Source: CALGSZ01 sp042408955
GTDB taxonomy: Bacteria > Chloroflexota > Chloroflexia > Thermomicrobiales > UBA6265
DNA: 21,756 bases
Reading direction: 5' to 3'
Assembly (NCBI GenBank): GCA_042408955.1
Contig: JBHOQQ010000030.1
Span: forward strand, 1 to 21,756
Position 1 is the first letter of the stretch, and each line of letters starts with the position of its first letter. This document shows positions 1 through 7,121 of the stretch, piece after piece. The position numbers and the translations under genes were made by a program. Below the pieces are notes generated by a model. That model saw only the letters and a program-made list of their open reading frames with translations, made no database searches and was not told the DNA's origin.

Positions 1-1092
1 ATCAGGCTGCGCAGCGGCCAGCGCCTCGCGAGCCTGGCGCAGAAGCTCGAAGTCGTGCTCACGCAGCGATTCCGGATCCTTGATGTCGATGCGCCACCCT
101 GTCAGCTTATAGGCCAAGCGGGCGTTTTGTCCCTCCTTGCCAATCGCCAGGGACATCTGCTCGGTCGGCACAATCACCGTGGCGACCTTTTCCGCCTCAT
201 TGAGGTACACGCTCGTCGGCTTGGCCGGTGAGAGCGCGTTCGCGATAAAGGTTGCCGTATCCGGCGACCATTCGATCACATCGATCTTCTCGCCGTACAG
301 CTCATTCACGATGTTCTGAATGCGCACCCCGCGGATGCCGACGCACGACCCGACTGGATCAACTTTCTCCTGCCGAGCCGCGACCGCGACCTTCGAACGG
401 AGACCTGGCTCGCGAGCAATTTCCATGATCTCCACCGCACCAGAGTAGATCTCCGGCACTTCTGCCTCAAACAACCGGCGGATCAGATTTGGGTGCGACC
501 GCGATACGATCAGTTGCGGGCCGCGTTGATCCTTGTTCACTTCGAGCAGATACACCTTCAGCCGCTGGCCAGGGCGGTAACGCTCGGTCGGCACCTGCTC
601 CCGCACTGGCATGACCGCCTCGGCTTTGCCAAGCTCGACAATCACCGCACGCGAATCTGCTCGCTGCACGATGCCGTTGAGCACCTCGCCTTGCTTGTCG
701 GCAAACTCTTCATAGACACTATCGCGCTCATAATCGCGGATCTTTTGGAGCACGACTTGCTTTGCCGTCTGCGCAGCGATGCGCCCAAAGTTCTCCGGCG
801 TGCGCTCAATGCGAATCTCACTGCCGATTTGGGCATTTGGCGAATACTGCCGCGCCTCCTCCAGCGAGATCTGATTCACCGGATCAGTAACTTCAGCCAC
901 GACGTGCTTGACGACATAGACGTGCATGACGCCAGAATTCGCGTCGACAACGACCTCTACCTCCTCATCGGTATTGGTCATTTTCTTGTAGACCGTCTTC
1001 AGCGCGTGCTCGACTGAAGAGATCACTGCCTCTCGGGGAATGCCTCGCTCCGCGGCGATCTGAGCGATCGCGGTATATAAATCGCTCTTCAT
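1..1092 (-). CDS. nusA: Transcription termination/antitermination factor NusA (3' end cut by window edge)
   Basis: NusA binds RNA polymerase and nascent RNA and modulates pausing, intrinsic termination and antitermination. Reading the minus strand from ATG at 1092 gives 364 codons with no stop before base 1. The N-terminal RNAP-binding domain (start MKSDLYTAIAQIAAERG) is followed by an S1 domain around residues 135-200 (GEVLNGIVQRADSRAVIVEL). KH1 carries the family signature DPVGSCVGIRGVRIQNIV, and KH2 has TEQMSLAIGKEGQNARLA. The visible protein ends shortly after KH2, so only the extreme C-terminus is missing. The start is fixed by an excellent Shine-Dalgarno GGAGGTG (1105-1099) six bases upstream. 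nusA normally follows rimP, but no rimP-like frame exists between this start and the divergent yvcK. Identification is secure. Confidence 0.96.
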   Translation of the reverse strand, partial: MKSDLYTAIAQIAAERGIPREAVISSVEHALKTVYKKMTNTDEEVEVVVDANSGVMHVYVVKHVVAEVTDPVNQISLEEARQYSPNAQIGSEIRIERTPENFGRIAAQTAKQVVLQKIRDYERDSVYEEFADKQGEVLNGIVQRADSRAVIVELGKAEAVMPVREQVPTERYRPGQRLKVYLLEVNKDQRGPQLIVSRSHPNLIRRLFEAEVPEIYSGAVEIMEIAREPGLRSKVAVAARQEKVDPVGSCVGIRGVRIQNIVNELYGEKIDVIEWSPDTATFIANALSPAKPTSVYLNEAEKVATVIVPTEQMSLAIGKEGQNARLAYKLTGWRIDIKDPESLREHDFELLRQAREALAAAQPD

Positions 1093-1210
1093 CCCGAGCA
1101 CCTCCACCAATTACAACGTGGGAAACGTCACTGGCATCTCGTCTCTACCAGCGAAACTTCGACGAACGACTGCGATGAGCCAAGTGTCCATCAGCGGGTC
1201 GAACAACAAA

Positions 1211-1235
1211 GAACGTGGGTTTGGGACCCACGTTC
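1211..1235 (-). promoter_or_regulatory. Terminator-like hairpin in the nusA leader
   Basis: GAACGTGGGT and ACCCACGTTC form a perfect 10-bp stem around a 5-nt loop. On the minus strand the stem is followed by TTTGTTGTT, which looks like an intrinsic terminator. It lies about 20 nt after the predicted start site and about 120 nt before nusA. Its place in a nusA leader suggests attenuation or autoregulation by NusA, which is inference. The alternative is a simple transcript-stabilising hairpin. Confidence 0.55.
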
Positions 1236-1262
1236 GCCACCAGCACTTGGTTCCGCAGCACA

Positions 1263-1291
1263 ATGATACCACGATCACAAGCGCGAAGCAA
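1263..1291 (-). promoter_or_regulatory. Probable sigma-70-type promoter of nusA
   Basis: On the minus strand TTGCTT (1291-1286) and TATCAT (1268-1263) are separated by exactly 17 bases, and the -10 is preceded by TGG (extended -10). Transcription would start near 1256, giving a leader of about 165 nt before the nusA ATG that contains the hairpin at 1211-1235. This is consensus matching by eye. Confidence 0.55.
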
Positions 1292-1457
1292 GCGCTGCAA
1301 TAGCTGGTGGCTCGATGGAGACTCGGTCGCGTGCGAACAGGCTAATCTCACGCGCGAACACCTCACGCCGCGATCCGTCTCCGCGCCGCCTCCCGCCAAA
1401 CACGACGATCACCTCTCACCCAAGTGCCTCGCTCCACGCTAGCGGCCCTTGCCGCGG

Positions 1458-1466
1458 TGCTATACT
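1458..1466 (+). promoter_or_regulatory. Possible extended -10 promoter of yvcK
   Basis: TGCTATACT is a TGN-TATACT extended -10 element about 58 bases before the yvcK start. No good -35 is visible 17 bases upstream, which is acceptable for extended -10 promoters. The rest of the 1093-1523 gap holds the divergent nusA promoter and leader and nothing that looks coding. Confidence 0.4.
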
Positions 1467-1523
1467 CCGGTCGGGGAGCCGCCGAGACCGTGCAGCATGG
1501 GAGCCCGGCGGGGCGGAGGGACC

Positions 1524-2885
1524 ATGGATCTTCGGAGCTGGCGCACCTGGCTACGGCCGGGCATGATGATCAAGCGCTGGGTGTTGCTCTTCTCACTCAG
1601 CGTGATCATCGTTAGCCTTGGTCTGGCCATGGGCTTGGCCTGGATCTACCGGAACTACGACTTTCCGCAAGAAACGTCTGAGCTGGTCCAAGCGCTGACC
1701 TTGCAGTTTATCCCTCACCCATACCGGGAACTGTTGTTGGTCACATCGGGCAGCGCGCTCCTTGCGTTTTCGTTCTACCGGCTCAGCCACTCGATCATTC
1801 AGCCCCTCATGGCGCTCACATCGGGCTCGCAGCGCCTGTCCGAGATCGTGGCCGAGCATCGCTTCGGCCCCAATCGCCCTGATCTCAACATCGTTGCGAT
1901 TGGCGGGGGCACCGGCCTCTCCACGTTGCTCCGCGGCTTGAAGCTCCATGACATCGGCATCACCGCGATCGTGACGGTGGCAGACGACGGAGGAAGCACG
2001 GGCCGGATCCGCAAAGATTTCGACATTCCCGCGCCAGGTGACATTCGCAACTGCATCACGGCGCTGGCCGATAACGAATCGCTCGTCAGCCGTCTTTTCC
2101 AATACCGCTTCGACAAAGAAGGCTCGGAGCTTGCGGGACATTCCTTCGGCAATCTTTTCATCACTGCGCTGACGCAAGTTACTGGCAGCTTCGAGCAGGC
2201 GGTCATTGAGTCGGCGCGGGTTCTGGCGGTGCGAGGCCGGGTCCTCCCTTCAACGCTCGAAAATGTGACGCTCTGTGCAGAGCTGGTTGATGGCACACAT
2301 GTCCGTGGGGAATCAACCATCTCCCGGGATAAGCCGCCGATCAAGCGAGTCTATCTCGATCCCGAACGCCCGAATGGTTATGAGCCTGCGCTCGGCGCTA
2401 TCGTCAATGCCGATCTGGTTGTGCTTGGTCCAGGCAGCCTCTACACCAGCGTGCTGCCCAACCTCCTGGTCGAAGGCGTGATCGAAGCGATTCGCTGGTC
2501 GCGCGGCACGGTCGTTTACGTCTGCAACGTGGCGACACAGCCTGGAGAAACCGACCATTTCAGCGCTCGCGATCATATCGAGACGATCCTGCGCTATTTG
2601 GGACCCGGTGTATTGAGCTACGCGATCGTCAACAGCAACCGGGCCTCGGCGTCGGCGATCAAGCCGGAGTGGAAGATCGACGCTGTCGTTGACGACGACC
2701 TTGGCCCCCTGGAGGGAGAGATCACCATCATTTCGCGCGATGTGGTGAACGATCGGAATCCGCTCCGGCATGACCCGGAGAAGCTTGCGGCGGTACTCTT
2801 AGAAATTGCCCGCCGCCCGAAACACAATGGCGTTGCCCATGAACCTGGCGACCTGGTCACGACAGGGTCCCAGCGGAGATGGTAA
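1524..2885 (+). CDS. yvcK: YvcK/GlmR family protein (gluconeogenesis factor, UDP-GlcNAc binding) with N-terminal membrane anchor
   Basis: Members of this CofD-like family bind UDP-sugars and steer carbon between central metabolism and cell-wall precursors. The Rossmann-like core begins near residue 122 with AIGGGTGLSTLLRGLK (GGGTG at 127-131). It continues with TVADDGGSTGR (about 151-161) and PAPGDIRNC (about 169-177), all typical of YvcK. Ahead of the core are about 120 extra residues with two hydrophobic segments (about 19-42 and 69-86), so the protein is probably membrane tethered. I chose ATG 1524, with GGAGGG just before it. An in-frame ATG at 1449 has no ribosome site and would lie upstream of or across the likely promoter. 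The product is 453 residues. gap follows after 175 bases on the same strand, whereas rapZ and whiA, the Bacillus neighbours, are absent. The family call is secure; the biochemical role is by homology. Confidence 0.92.
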   Translation: MDLRSWRTWLRPGMMIKRWVLLFSLSVIIVSLGLAMGLAWIYRNYDFPQETSELVQALTLQFIPHPYRELLLVTSGSALLAFSFYRLSHSIIQPLMALTSGSQRLSEIVAEHRFGPNRPDLNIVAIGGGTGLSTLLRGLKLHDIGITAIVTVADDGGSTGRIRKDFDIPAPGDIRNCITALADNESLVSRLFQYRFDKEGSELAGHSFGNLFITALTQVTGSFEQAVIESARVLAVRGRVLPSTLENVTLCAELVDGTHVRGESTISRDKPPIKRVYLDPERPNGYEPALGAIVNADLVVLGPGSLYTSVLPNLLVEGVIEAIRWSRGTVVYVCNVATQPGETDHFSARDHIETILRYLGPGVLSYAIVNSNRASASAIKPEWKIDAVVDDDLGPLEGEITIISRDVVNDRNPLRHDPEKLAAVLLEIARRPKHNGVAHEPGDLVTTGSQRRW

Positions 2886-2910
2886 AAGGTTCCCCGGGGG
2901 CAGGGACCCA

Positions 2911-2928
2911 GGCCGGATGATTCCGGCC
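2911..2928 (+). promoter_or_regulatory. Hairpin between yvcK and gap
   Basis: GGCCGGA (2911-2917) and TCCGGCC (2922-2928) form a perfect 7-bp GC-rich stem with loop TGAT, 25 bases after the yvcK stop. No T-run follows, so it is not a classical terminator. It may be a weak terminator, a processing site or a 3' stabiliser in a yvcK-gap transcript. Confidence 0.35.
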
Positions 2929-3021
2929 AGCGATGGCACCCACCATGCAGGGGAACATTTCGAAGCCATGAGTCGTCCACGGTGACATGGCAGCACAAGC
3001 GAACCGCGATGACGCACGAGA

Positions 3022-3040
3022 CGAGCGAGCACCTCGCTCG
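3022..3040 (+). promoter_or_regulatory. Perfect hairpin/palindrome just upstream of the gap ribosome site
   Basis: CGAGCGAG (3022-3029) and CTCGCTCG (3033-3040) pair perfectly around a 3-nt loop, ending 8 bases before the gap Shine-Dalgarno GGAGGA (3049-3054). It could act as an RNA hairpin affecting gap translation or stability, or as a DNA operator. Nothing in the sequence decides between these. Confidence 0.35.
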
Positions 3041-3060
3041 CACAACCTGGAGGAAGAACC

Positions 3061-4092
3061 ATGCCAATTCGCGTCGGAATCAATGGTTTTGGACGGATCG
3101 GACGGCAAGTGCTCAAGGCGATCAATCAAGGCGGGTTCAGCGACCTCTTTGAGGTTGTCGCCGTCAACGATCTGACCGACGCCAAGACCCTCGCCCACCT
3201 TCTCAAATACGATTCCACTTATGGGCGCTATGACGCCGATATCGCTGCCGACGATGGCGTGATTCACGTCGACGGGGCCGCGCTGAAGGTGTTTGCCGAA
3301 AAGGACCCGGCGGCGATTCCGTGGGGCGCTGAAGGCGTTGATCTCGTCATTGAGTCGACCGGCCGGTTCACCAGCGCGGAAAAGGCCAAGGCGCATCTGG
3401 ACGCCGGAGCGAAGAAGGTGATCATCACCGCTCCCGCCAAGGGGGAAGACATTACCATCGTCCTCGGTGTCAATGAGCAAGCATACGACCCGAACAAGCA
3501 TCACATCATCTCGAACGCCTCATGCACCACCAACTGCCTTGCTCCCGTTGCGAAGGTCGTTTTGGAATGCTTCGGCATCAAGCGGGGGCTGATGACCACC
3601 ATTCACTCGTACACCAACGATCAAGTGATTCTCGATGCCCCGCACAAGGACCTCCGGCGAGCCCGTTCGGCCGGTCTGAACATCATTCCGACGACGACCG
3701 GCGCGGCACGAGCATTAGCGCTAGTTCTGCCAGAGCTCAAGGGCAAGTTCGATGGATTCTCGCTGCGTGTCCCAACTGCCACGGTCTCGGTCGTTGATTT
3801 CGTCGCCGAAACCGAGAAGCTGGTGACGGTGGACGCGGTCAATCAAGCGTTCCGCGAGGCAGCCCAATCGGATGCCCTCAGAGGCATTCTCGGCGTCACC
3901 GACGAGCCTCTCGTCTCATCCGACTTGCGACAAGATCCCCGCTCGGCGATCGTCGATGCCCTTTCGACCATGGTCATGGGGGAGACGATGGTGAAGGTGA
4001 TCGCCTGGTACGACAACGAGTGGGGCTATTCCTGCCGCGTGGCTGATCTCGTCGCGCTTGTCTGTGAAGCAGGCATTCCCGGCACCGCCTAG
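3061..4092 (+). CDS. gap: Glyceraldehyde-3-phosphate dehydrogenase, type I
   Basis: GAPDH interconverts glyceraldehyde-3-phosphate and 1,3-bisphosphoglycerate with NAD(P) in the cytosol. The Rossmann start GINGFGRIGR (residues 7-16) and the active-site block SNASCTTNCLAP are complete. The catalytic Cys is at 155 and the assisting His at 182 (TTIHSYTNDQ). The C-terminal WYDNEWGYSCR is also present. Asp in VAVNDLTD near residue 38 is usual in NAD-using enzymes. At 343 residues the length is normal. ATG 3061 has GGAGGA seven bases upstream. It begins the lower-glycolysis run gap-pgk-tpiA, with a 111-base gap before pgk that contains a GC-rich stem (GCGGCC 4151-4156 with GGCCGC 4164-4169). Confidence 0.97.
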   Translation: MPIRVGINGFGRIGRQVLKAINQGGFSDLFEVVAVNDLTDAKTLAHLLKYDSTYGRYDADIAADDGVIHVDGAALKVFAEKDPAAIPWGAEGVDLVIESTGRFTSAEKAKAHLDAGAKKVIITAPAKGEDITIVLGVNEQAYDPNKHHIISNASCTTNCLAPVAKVVLECFGIKRGLMTTIHSYTNDQVILDAPHKDLRRARSAGLNIIPTTTGAARALALVLPELKGKFDGFSLRVPTATVSVVDFVAETEKLVTVDAVNQAFREAAQSDALRGILGVTDEPLVSSDLRQDPRSAIVDALSTMVMGETMVKVIAWYDNEWGYSCRVADLVALVCEAGIPGTA

Positions 4093-4203
4093 CCTGCATA
4101 TTTCCGTCTTACGCCGAGAATAATCCGAAGTTTTGGCCGACTAAATCCGCGCGGCCTGGGCGGGGCCGCATCGCACAGCCAAACCGGGGTGAGATAGCAC
4201 ACC

Positions 4204-5391
4204 ATGAAGATTCGCTCAATTCGCGACGCAGATGTGCAGGGCAAGCGTGTGCTCGTGCGCGTTGATTTCAATGTGCCGATGGAGGGAGGACGCATCACCG
4301 ACGACACGCGCATTCGTGCCGCCCTCCCAACCATCCAGGACCTCGTGAATCGCGGCGCCGCTGTCATTCTCGTGAGCCATCTCGGCCGGCCCAAAGGCAC
4401 CGTTGTCGATACCTTGCGGCTCGCTCGAATCGGCAAGCATCTCGCTGAACTGATCGGGCGGCCAGTCCAGGTCGCAACTGATGTGGCAGGTCCCGATGCC
4501 CAAGCCAAGGCGCGAACGCTGAAGCCCGGAGAAATCTTGCTGCTGGAAAATGTGCGATTCGAGCCCGGCGAGGAGAAGAACGATCCAGAGTTGGCCAAGC
4601 GGATCGCGGCGTTAGCCGATCTGTTCGTGAACGACGCCTTCGGCACCGCGCACCGGGCCCACGCCTCGACGGTTGGCGTGGCAGCGTACCTGCCCGCCTA
4701 CGCAGGCTACCTGATGGAGGCCGAGATTCACGCGTTGCAACGACTGCTCGACAATCCCGACCGCCCGTACGTCGCGATCCTTGGAGGAGCCAAGGTTTCG
4801 GACAAGTTGGGAGTCCTGCGCAACCTGCTCGATCGCGTCGATGGCATGCTGATCGGCGGAGGCATGGCCAATACCTTCCTCCTCGCCCAAGGCGTGTCCA
4901 TCGGCACATCGCTCGCGGAACCCGAGCTCACCGGCGAGGCGTCCGAGATTCTCACGCGGGCGCAAGAGCGTGGCGTGGCCATCGCGCTGCCCGTTGATGT
5001 GGTCGTTGCGCCGAATTTGGACTCAGATGGCAAGGTCGTTCCCATTGACCAGATTCCAGCCGGCCATGCAATCTACGACATTGGCCCTGAGACAATCAGC
5101 CACTTCAGCAGGCAGATCGCGAGCGCCCGCACAGTTTTCTGGAATGGTCCAATGGGCGTGTTCGAGCGTCCACAGTTCGCCAACGGCACACTGGAAATCG
5201 CCCGTGCGGTTGCGGCCGCTAGCGCCTACACGGTCGTTGGTGGTGGCGACTCTATCGCAGCACTTGAGCTTGCCGGCGTTGCCGATCACATCTCCCACAT
5301 TTCGACCGGCGGAGGAGCTTCTCTCGAATTTATCGAAGGCCGAGCGTTACCCGGTATTGTCGCTCTCGCCCAAGACGAGGTGTCAGGGTGA
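4204..5391 (+). CDS. pgk: Phosphoglycerate kinase
   Basis: PGK transfers phosphate from 1,3-bisphosphoglycerate to ADP, the step after GAPDH. Diagnostic blocks appear in order: RVLVRVDFNVPMEGGRITDD (substrate-binding Asp/Asn region, residues 15-34), SHLGRPKG (58-65), LLLENVRFEPGEEKND, FVNDAFGTAHRAHAST, LGGAKVSDKLGV, FWNGPMGVFE, and the nucleotide loop VVGGGDSIAA followed by STGGGASLEF near the C-terminus. The 395-residue length is standard. ATG 4204 is preceded by GGGGTGAG about nine bases upstream. Its stop overlaps the tpiA start as GTGA, indicating translational coupling. Confidence 0.97.
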   Translation: MKIRSIRDADVQGKRVLVRVDFNVPMEGGRITDDTRIRAALPTIQDLVNRGAAVILVSHLGRPKGTVVDTLRLARIGKHLAELIGRPVQVATDVAGPDAQAKARTLKPGEILLLENVRFEPGEEKNDPELAKRIAALADLFVNDAFGTAHRAHASTVGVAAYLPAYAGYLMEAEIHALQRLLDNPDRPYVAILGGAKVSDKLGVLRNLLDRVDGMLIGGGMANTFLLAQGVSIGTSLAEPELTGEASEILTRAQERGVAIALPVDVVVAPNLDSDGKVVPIDQIPAGHAIYDIGPETISHFSRQIASARTVFWNGPMGVFERPQFANGTLEIARAVAAASAYTVVGGGDSIAALELAGVADHISHISTGGGASLEFIEGRALPGIVALAQDEVSG

Positions 5392-6155
5392 ACCGCACTC
5401 CACTGATCGCTGGCAATTGGAAGATGCACACAACTCAGGTTGAGGCAATAGATTTGGCAAGCACAATTGCTCGCCACCTCCCGGAATGGCCTGACGTGCT
5501 GGTCTGTCCGCCGTTTCCCTGGCTCGTGCCAGTAGCCGACGCGATTGCCGGCAGTGGCTTGCTCCTCGGCGCCCAGGACTGCTGGACGGAGCCGAAGGGC
5601 GCTTACACCGGCGCCGTTTCACCGGTCATGCTCGCGGAAATGTGCACACATGTGATTATCGGTCATTCGGAGCGACGAACGATCTTCGGCGAATCCGACG
5701 AGTTGGTCGCTCGCAAGGTAGCTGCCGCGCTGCACACTGGCCTTCAGCCGATCGTCTGCGTTGGTGAGGATCTTGGCACGCGACGGTCCGGTGATGCCAT
5801 TCCGTTTGTACGCGCACAACTTGAAGCCTGGGTATCGCCACTTTCGCCTGAGGCACTGACTGATTGCATCATCGCCTACGAGCCAGTCTGGGCAATCGGC
5901 ACTGGCGTCGCCGCCGAGCCGGCAGACGCCCAGGAAATGGCGTTGGCAATCCGCGAATACCTGACCGCTGTCGCCGGTCCGGATATCGCCAGTAACGTAC
6001 GCATCCTCTATGGCGGCAGCGTCACTGCGAGCAACGCGTCCGCTATCTTGGCTCAGCCAGACCTAGACGGTGCACTCGTTGGTGGAGCGAGCCTCGACGC
6101 CGACGCATTCCTGGCCATCGTCCGGTCGGCACCCGCGTCCCGGCGGCCCGGTTGA
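5388..6155 (+). CDS. tpiA: Triose-phosphate isomerase
   Basis: TIM interconverts dihydroxyacetone phosphate and glyceraldehyde-3-phosphate, feeding the GAPDH step encoded two genes upstream. Active-site elements are complete: Asn10 and Lys12 in AGNWKMH, His93 in IIGHSERR, Glu165 in AYEPVWAIGTG, the mobile loop 6 AIGTGVAAEPADA, and the phosphate-binding ILYGGSV plus GALVGGASL. The start is GTG, sharing the four bases GTGA with the pgk stop, and the protein then reads NRTPLIAGNWKM as expected. The length is 255 residues. The 76 bases to secG hold only the secG ribosome site. Confidence 0.97.
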   Translation: MNRTPLIAGNWKMHTTQVEAIDLASTIARHLPEWPDVLVCPPFPWLVPVADAIAGSGLLLGAQDCWTEPKGAYTGAVSPVMLAEMCTHVIIGHSERRTIFGESDELVARKVAAALHTGLQPIVCVGEDLGTRRSGDAIPFVRAQLEAWVSPLSPEALTDCIIAYEPVWAIGTGVAAEPADAQEMALAIREYLTAVAGPDIASNVRILYGGSVTASNASAILAQPDLDGALVGGASLDADAFLAIVRSAPASRRPG

Positions 6156-6231
6156 ACGGCGTGAGGTTGGGTGATAGGCTTGGTTCTCGATTGCTTGATG
6201 CATCTCGCACCGCGGAAGGGATCTGGCTAGC

Positions 6232-6453
6232 GTGGATACAGCACTCCGTCTGATCATGATCATCGTCTCGGTTGTCTTGATCCTCGTCATCCTCTTGCAG
6301 ACCAAAGGATCATCGTTCAGCGGCGCCTTTGGCGGTGACACAAGCTCCATCTACCGGACGCGCCGTGGCGTTGAGAAGACGCTGTTCCAATTCACCATCG
6401 CAACCGGTGTGGTCTTCGTCATTCTTGCCATTATCAGCAGTCTCGCGCTCTAG
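6232..6453 (+). CDS. secG: Preprotein translocase subunit SecG
   Basis: SecG is the small SecYEG channel subunit that stimulates SecA-driven export. The 73-residue protein has two hydrophobic helices (about 3-22 and 50-72) flanking the family hallmark LLQTKGSSFSGAFGG (residues 21-35) and the basic linker YRTRRGVEK. The start is GTG 6232 with GGAAGGGA about ten bases upstream. secG directly after tpiA or the lower-glycolysis genes is a common bacterial arrangement. It is the last gene of this plus-strand run and is followed by an inverted repeat that may end the transcript. Confidence 0.93.
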   Translation: MDTALRLIMIIVSVVLILVILLQTKGSSFSGAFGGDTSSIYRTRRGVEKTLFQFTIATGVVFVILAIISSLAL

Positions 6454-6465
6454 CCTGGGTAATCC

Positions 6466-6522
6466 AGCGACACCGGAAGCGCTCAACGCGGGTGGCGGTG
6501 TCGTTCGTTGTGCACGCTTCCG
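6466..6522 (+). terminator. Overlapping alternative stems downstream of secG (possible terminator)
   Basis: Thirteen bases after the secG stop, CGACACCG (6468-6475) pairs with CGGTGTCG (6496-6503), extendable by a G-T and an A-T pair and followed by the T-containing TTCGTTGTG. A second perfect stem, CGGAAGCG (6474-6481) with CGCTTCCG (6515-6522), shares two bases with the first, so the two compete. There is no strong U-run, so termination is only probable. The 6454-6695 gap shows no credible gene. Confidence 0.4.
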
Positions 6523-6623
6523 CGCTCTCAGCGATACGATGCCGAATGAGTGCGAGTTTGGTTGGACATCCCACATGAGCCGGATCCGGCTAGTCTTGTC
6601 GGCTAACTGCGGGTCAGGAGGCT

Positions 6624-6682
6624 CGTACCAGGGAGGCATCGTACCTGGCAGCGCATCAACCGGGGAGCGTCATACCTGGTGA
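6624..6682. repeat. Short imperfect repeats between secG and the minus-strand membrane gene
   Basis: Three related units occur: CGTACCAGG (6624-6632), CGTACCTGG (6640-6648) and CATACCTGG (6671-6679). The first can pair with either later unit through CCAGG/CCTGG. They sit just past the 3' end of the minus-strand gene ending at 6696 and could form its terminator or a small structured element. No function is recognised. Confidence 0.3.
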
Positions 6683-6695
6683 CGAAGGAACGCGA

Positions 6696-6980
6696 CTAAG
6701 CTCGATGTCGCAGCAAGACACGTGCAATCACGGCGAACAAGATGACGGCCATCAAACCAATGAAAACGGCCTGCACAACAAGATCGCTCGGATCCAGGTA
6801 AAAATTCTCAACCCAGCCTGGCCGCTCTCGCACGAGAATCCCGGTCGCCACGCCAGTCAAGCCGAGACCGCTGGCAATGATCAGGAGCACGGTAGCGGCA
6901 AAACCAAGAACCAAGCCAGCCAAGAGCGAAAAGATCACCCGCATTTGAACCGTATCCCACCAAACGAATTCCTTCGCCAT
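6696..6980 (-). CDS. Hypothetical two-span membrane protein
   Basis: I do not recognise a family. From ATG 6980 (MAKEFVWWDTVQMRVIF) the 94-residue product has two strongly hydrophobic stretches, about 13-41 and 67-90. They are joined by a loop with RERPGWVENFYLDPSD, and the protein ends in the basic RVLLRHRA. The pattern is a small inner-membrane protein with a roughly 25-residue polar loop. An upstream in-frame TTG at 7040 would add 20 residues (MEIMTWDSRFRPGRRG); neither start has a strong ribosome site, so the N-terminus is uncertain. The gene is divergent from coaBC and alone on its strand here. Regular hydrophobic periodicity and normal base composition make it likely real. Confidence 0.6.
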   Translation of the reverse strand: MAKEFVWWDTVQMRVIFSLLAGLVLGFAATVLLIIASGLGLTGVATGILVRERPGWVENFYLDPSDLVVQAVFIGLMAVILFAVIARVLLRHRA

Positions 6981-7121
6981 TACGGAAAGTGTGCCACGGC
7001 GGCCGGGGCGAAAGCGCGAGTCCCACGTCATAATTTCCAATGCAGCGTGATGTCCGCGTCACATCGCGCGTAGCTCGCCAGCACCGATCGGCGATCCAAG
7101 ACTATAGAGAGAAAGGCATCA

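Noticed and set aside
493..1017. A 174-codon plus-strand open frame
   Set aside because: It is entirely antisense to the clear nusA coding region and has no recognisable motif or ribosome site.
1145..1399. A minus-strand frame in the position where rimP would be expected
   Set aside because: The translation shows no RimP similarity and the frame contains the nusA promoter and leader hairpin.
6310..6639. A 109-codon minus-strand frame in the secG downstream gap
   Set aside because: It runs antisense through the second secG helix, has no ribosome site and no domain.
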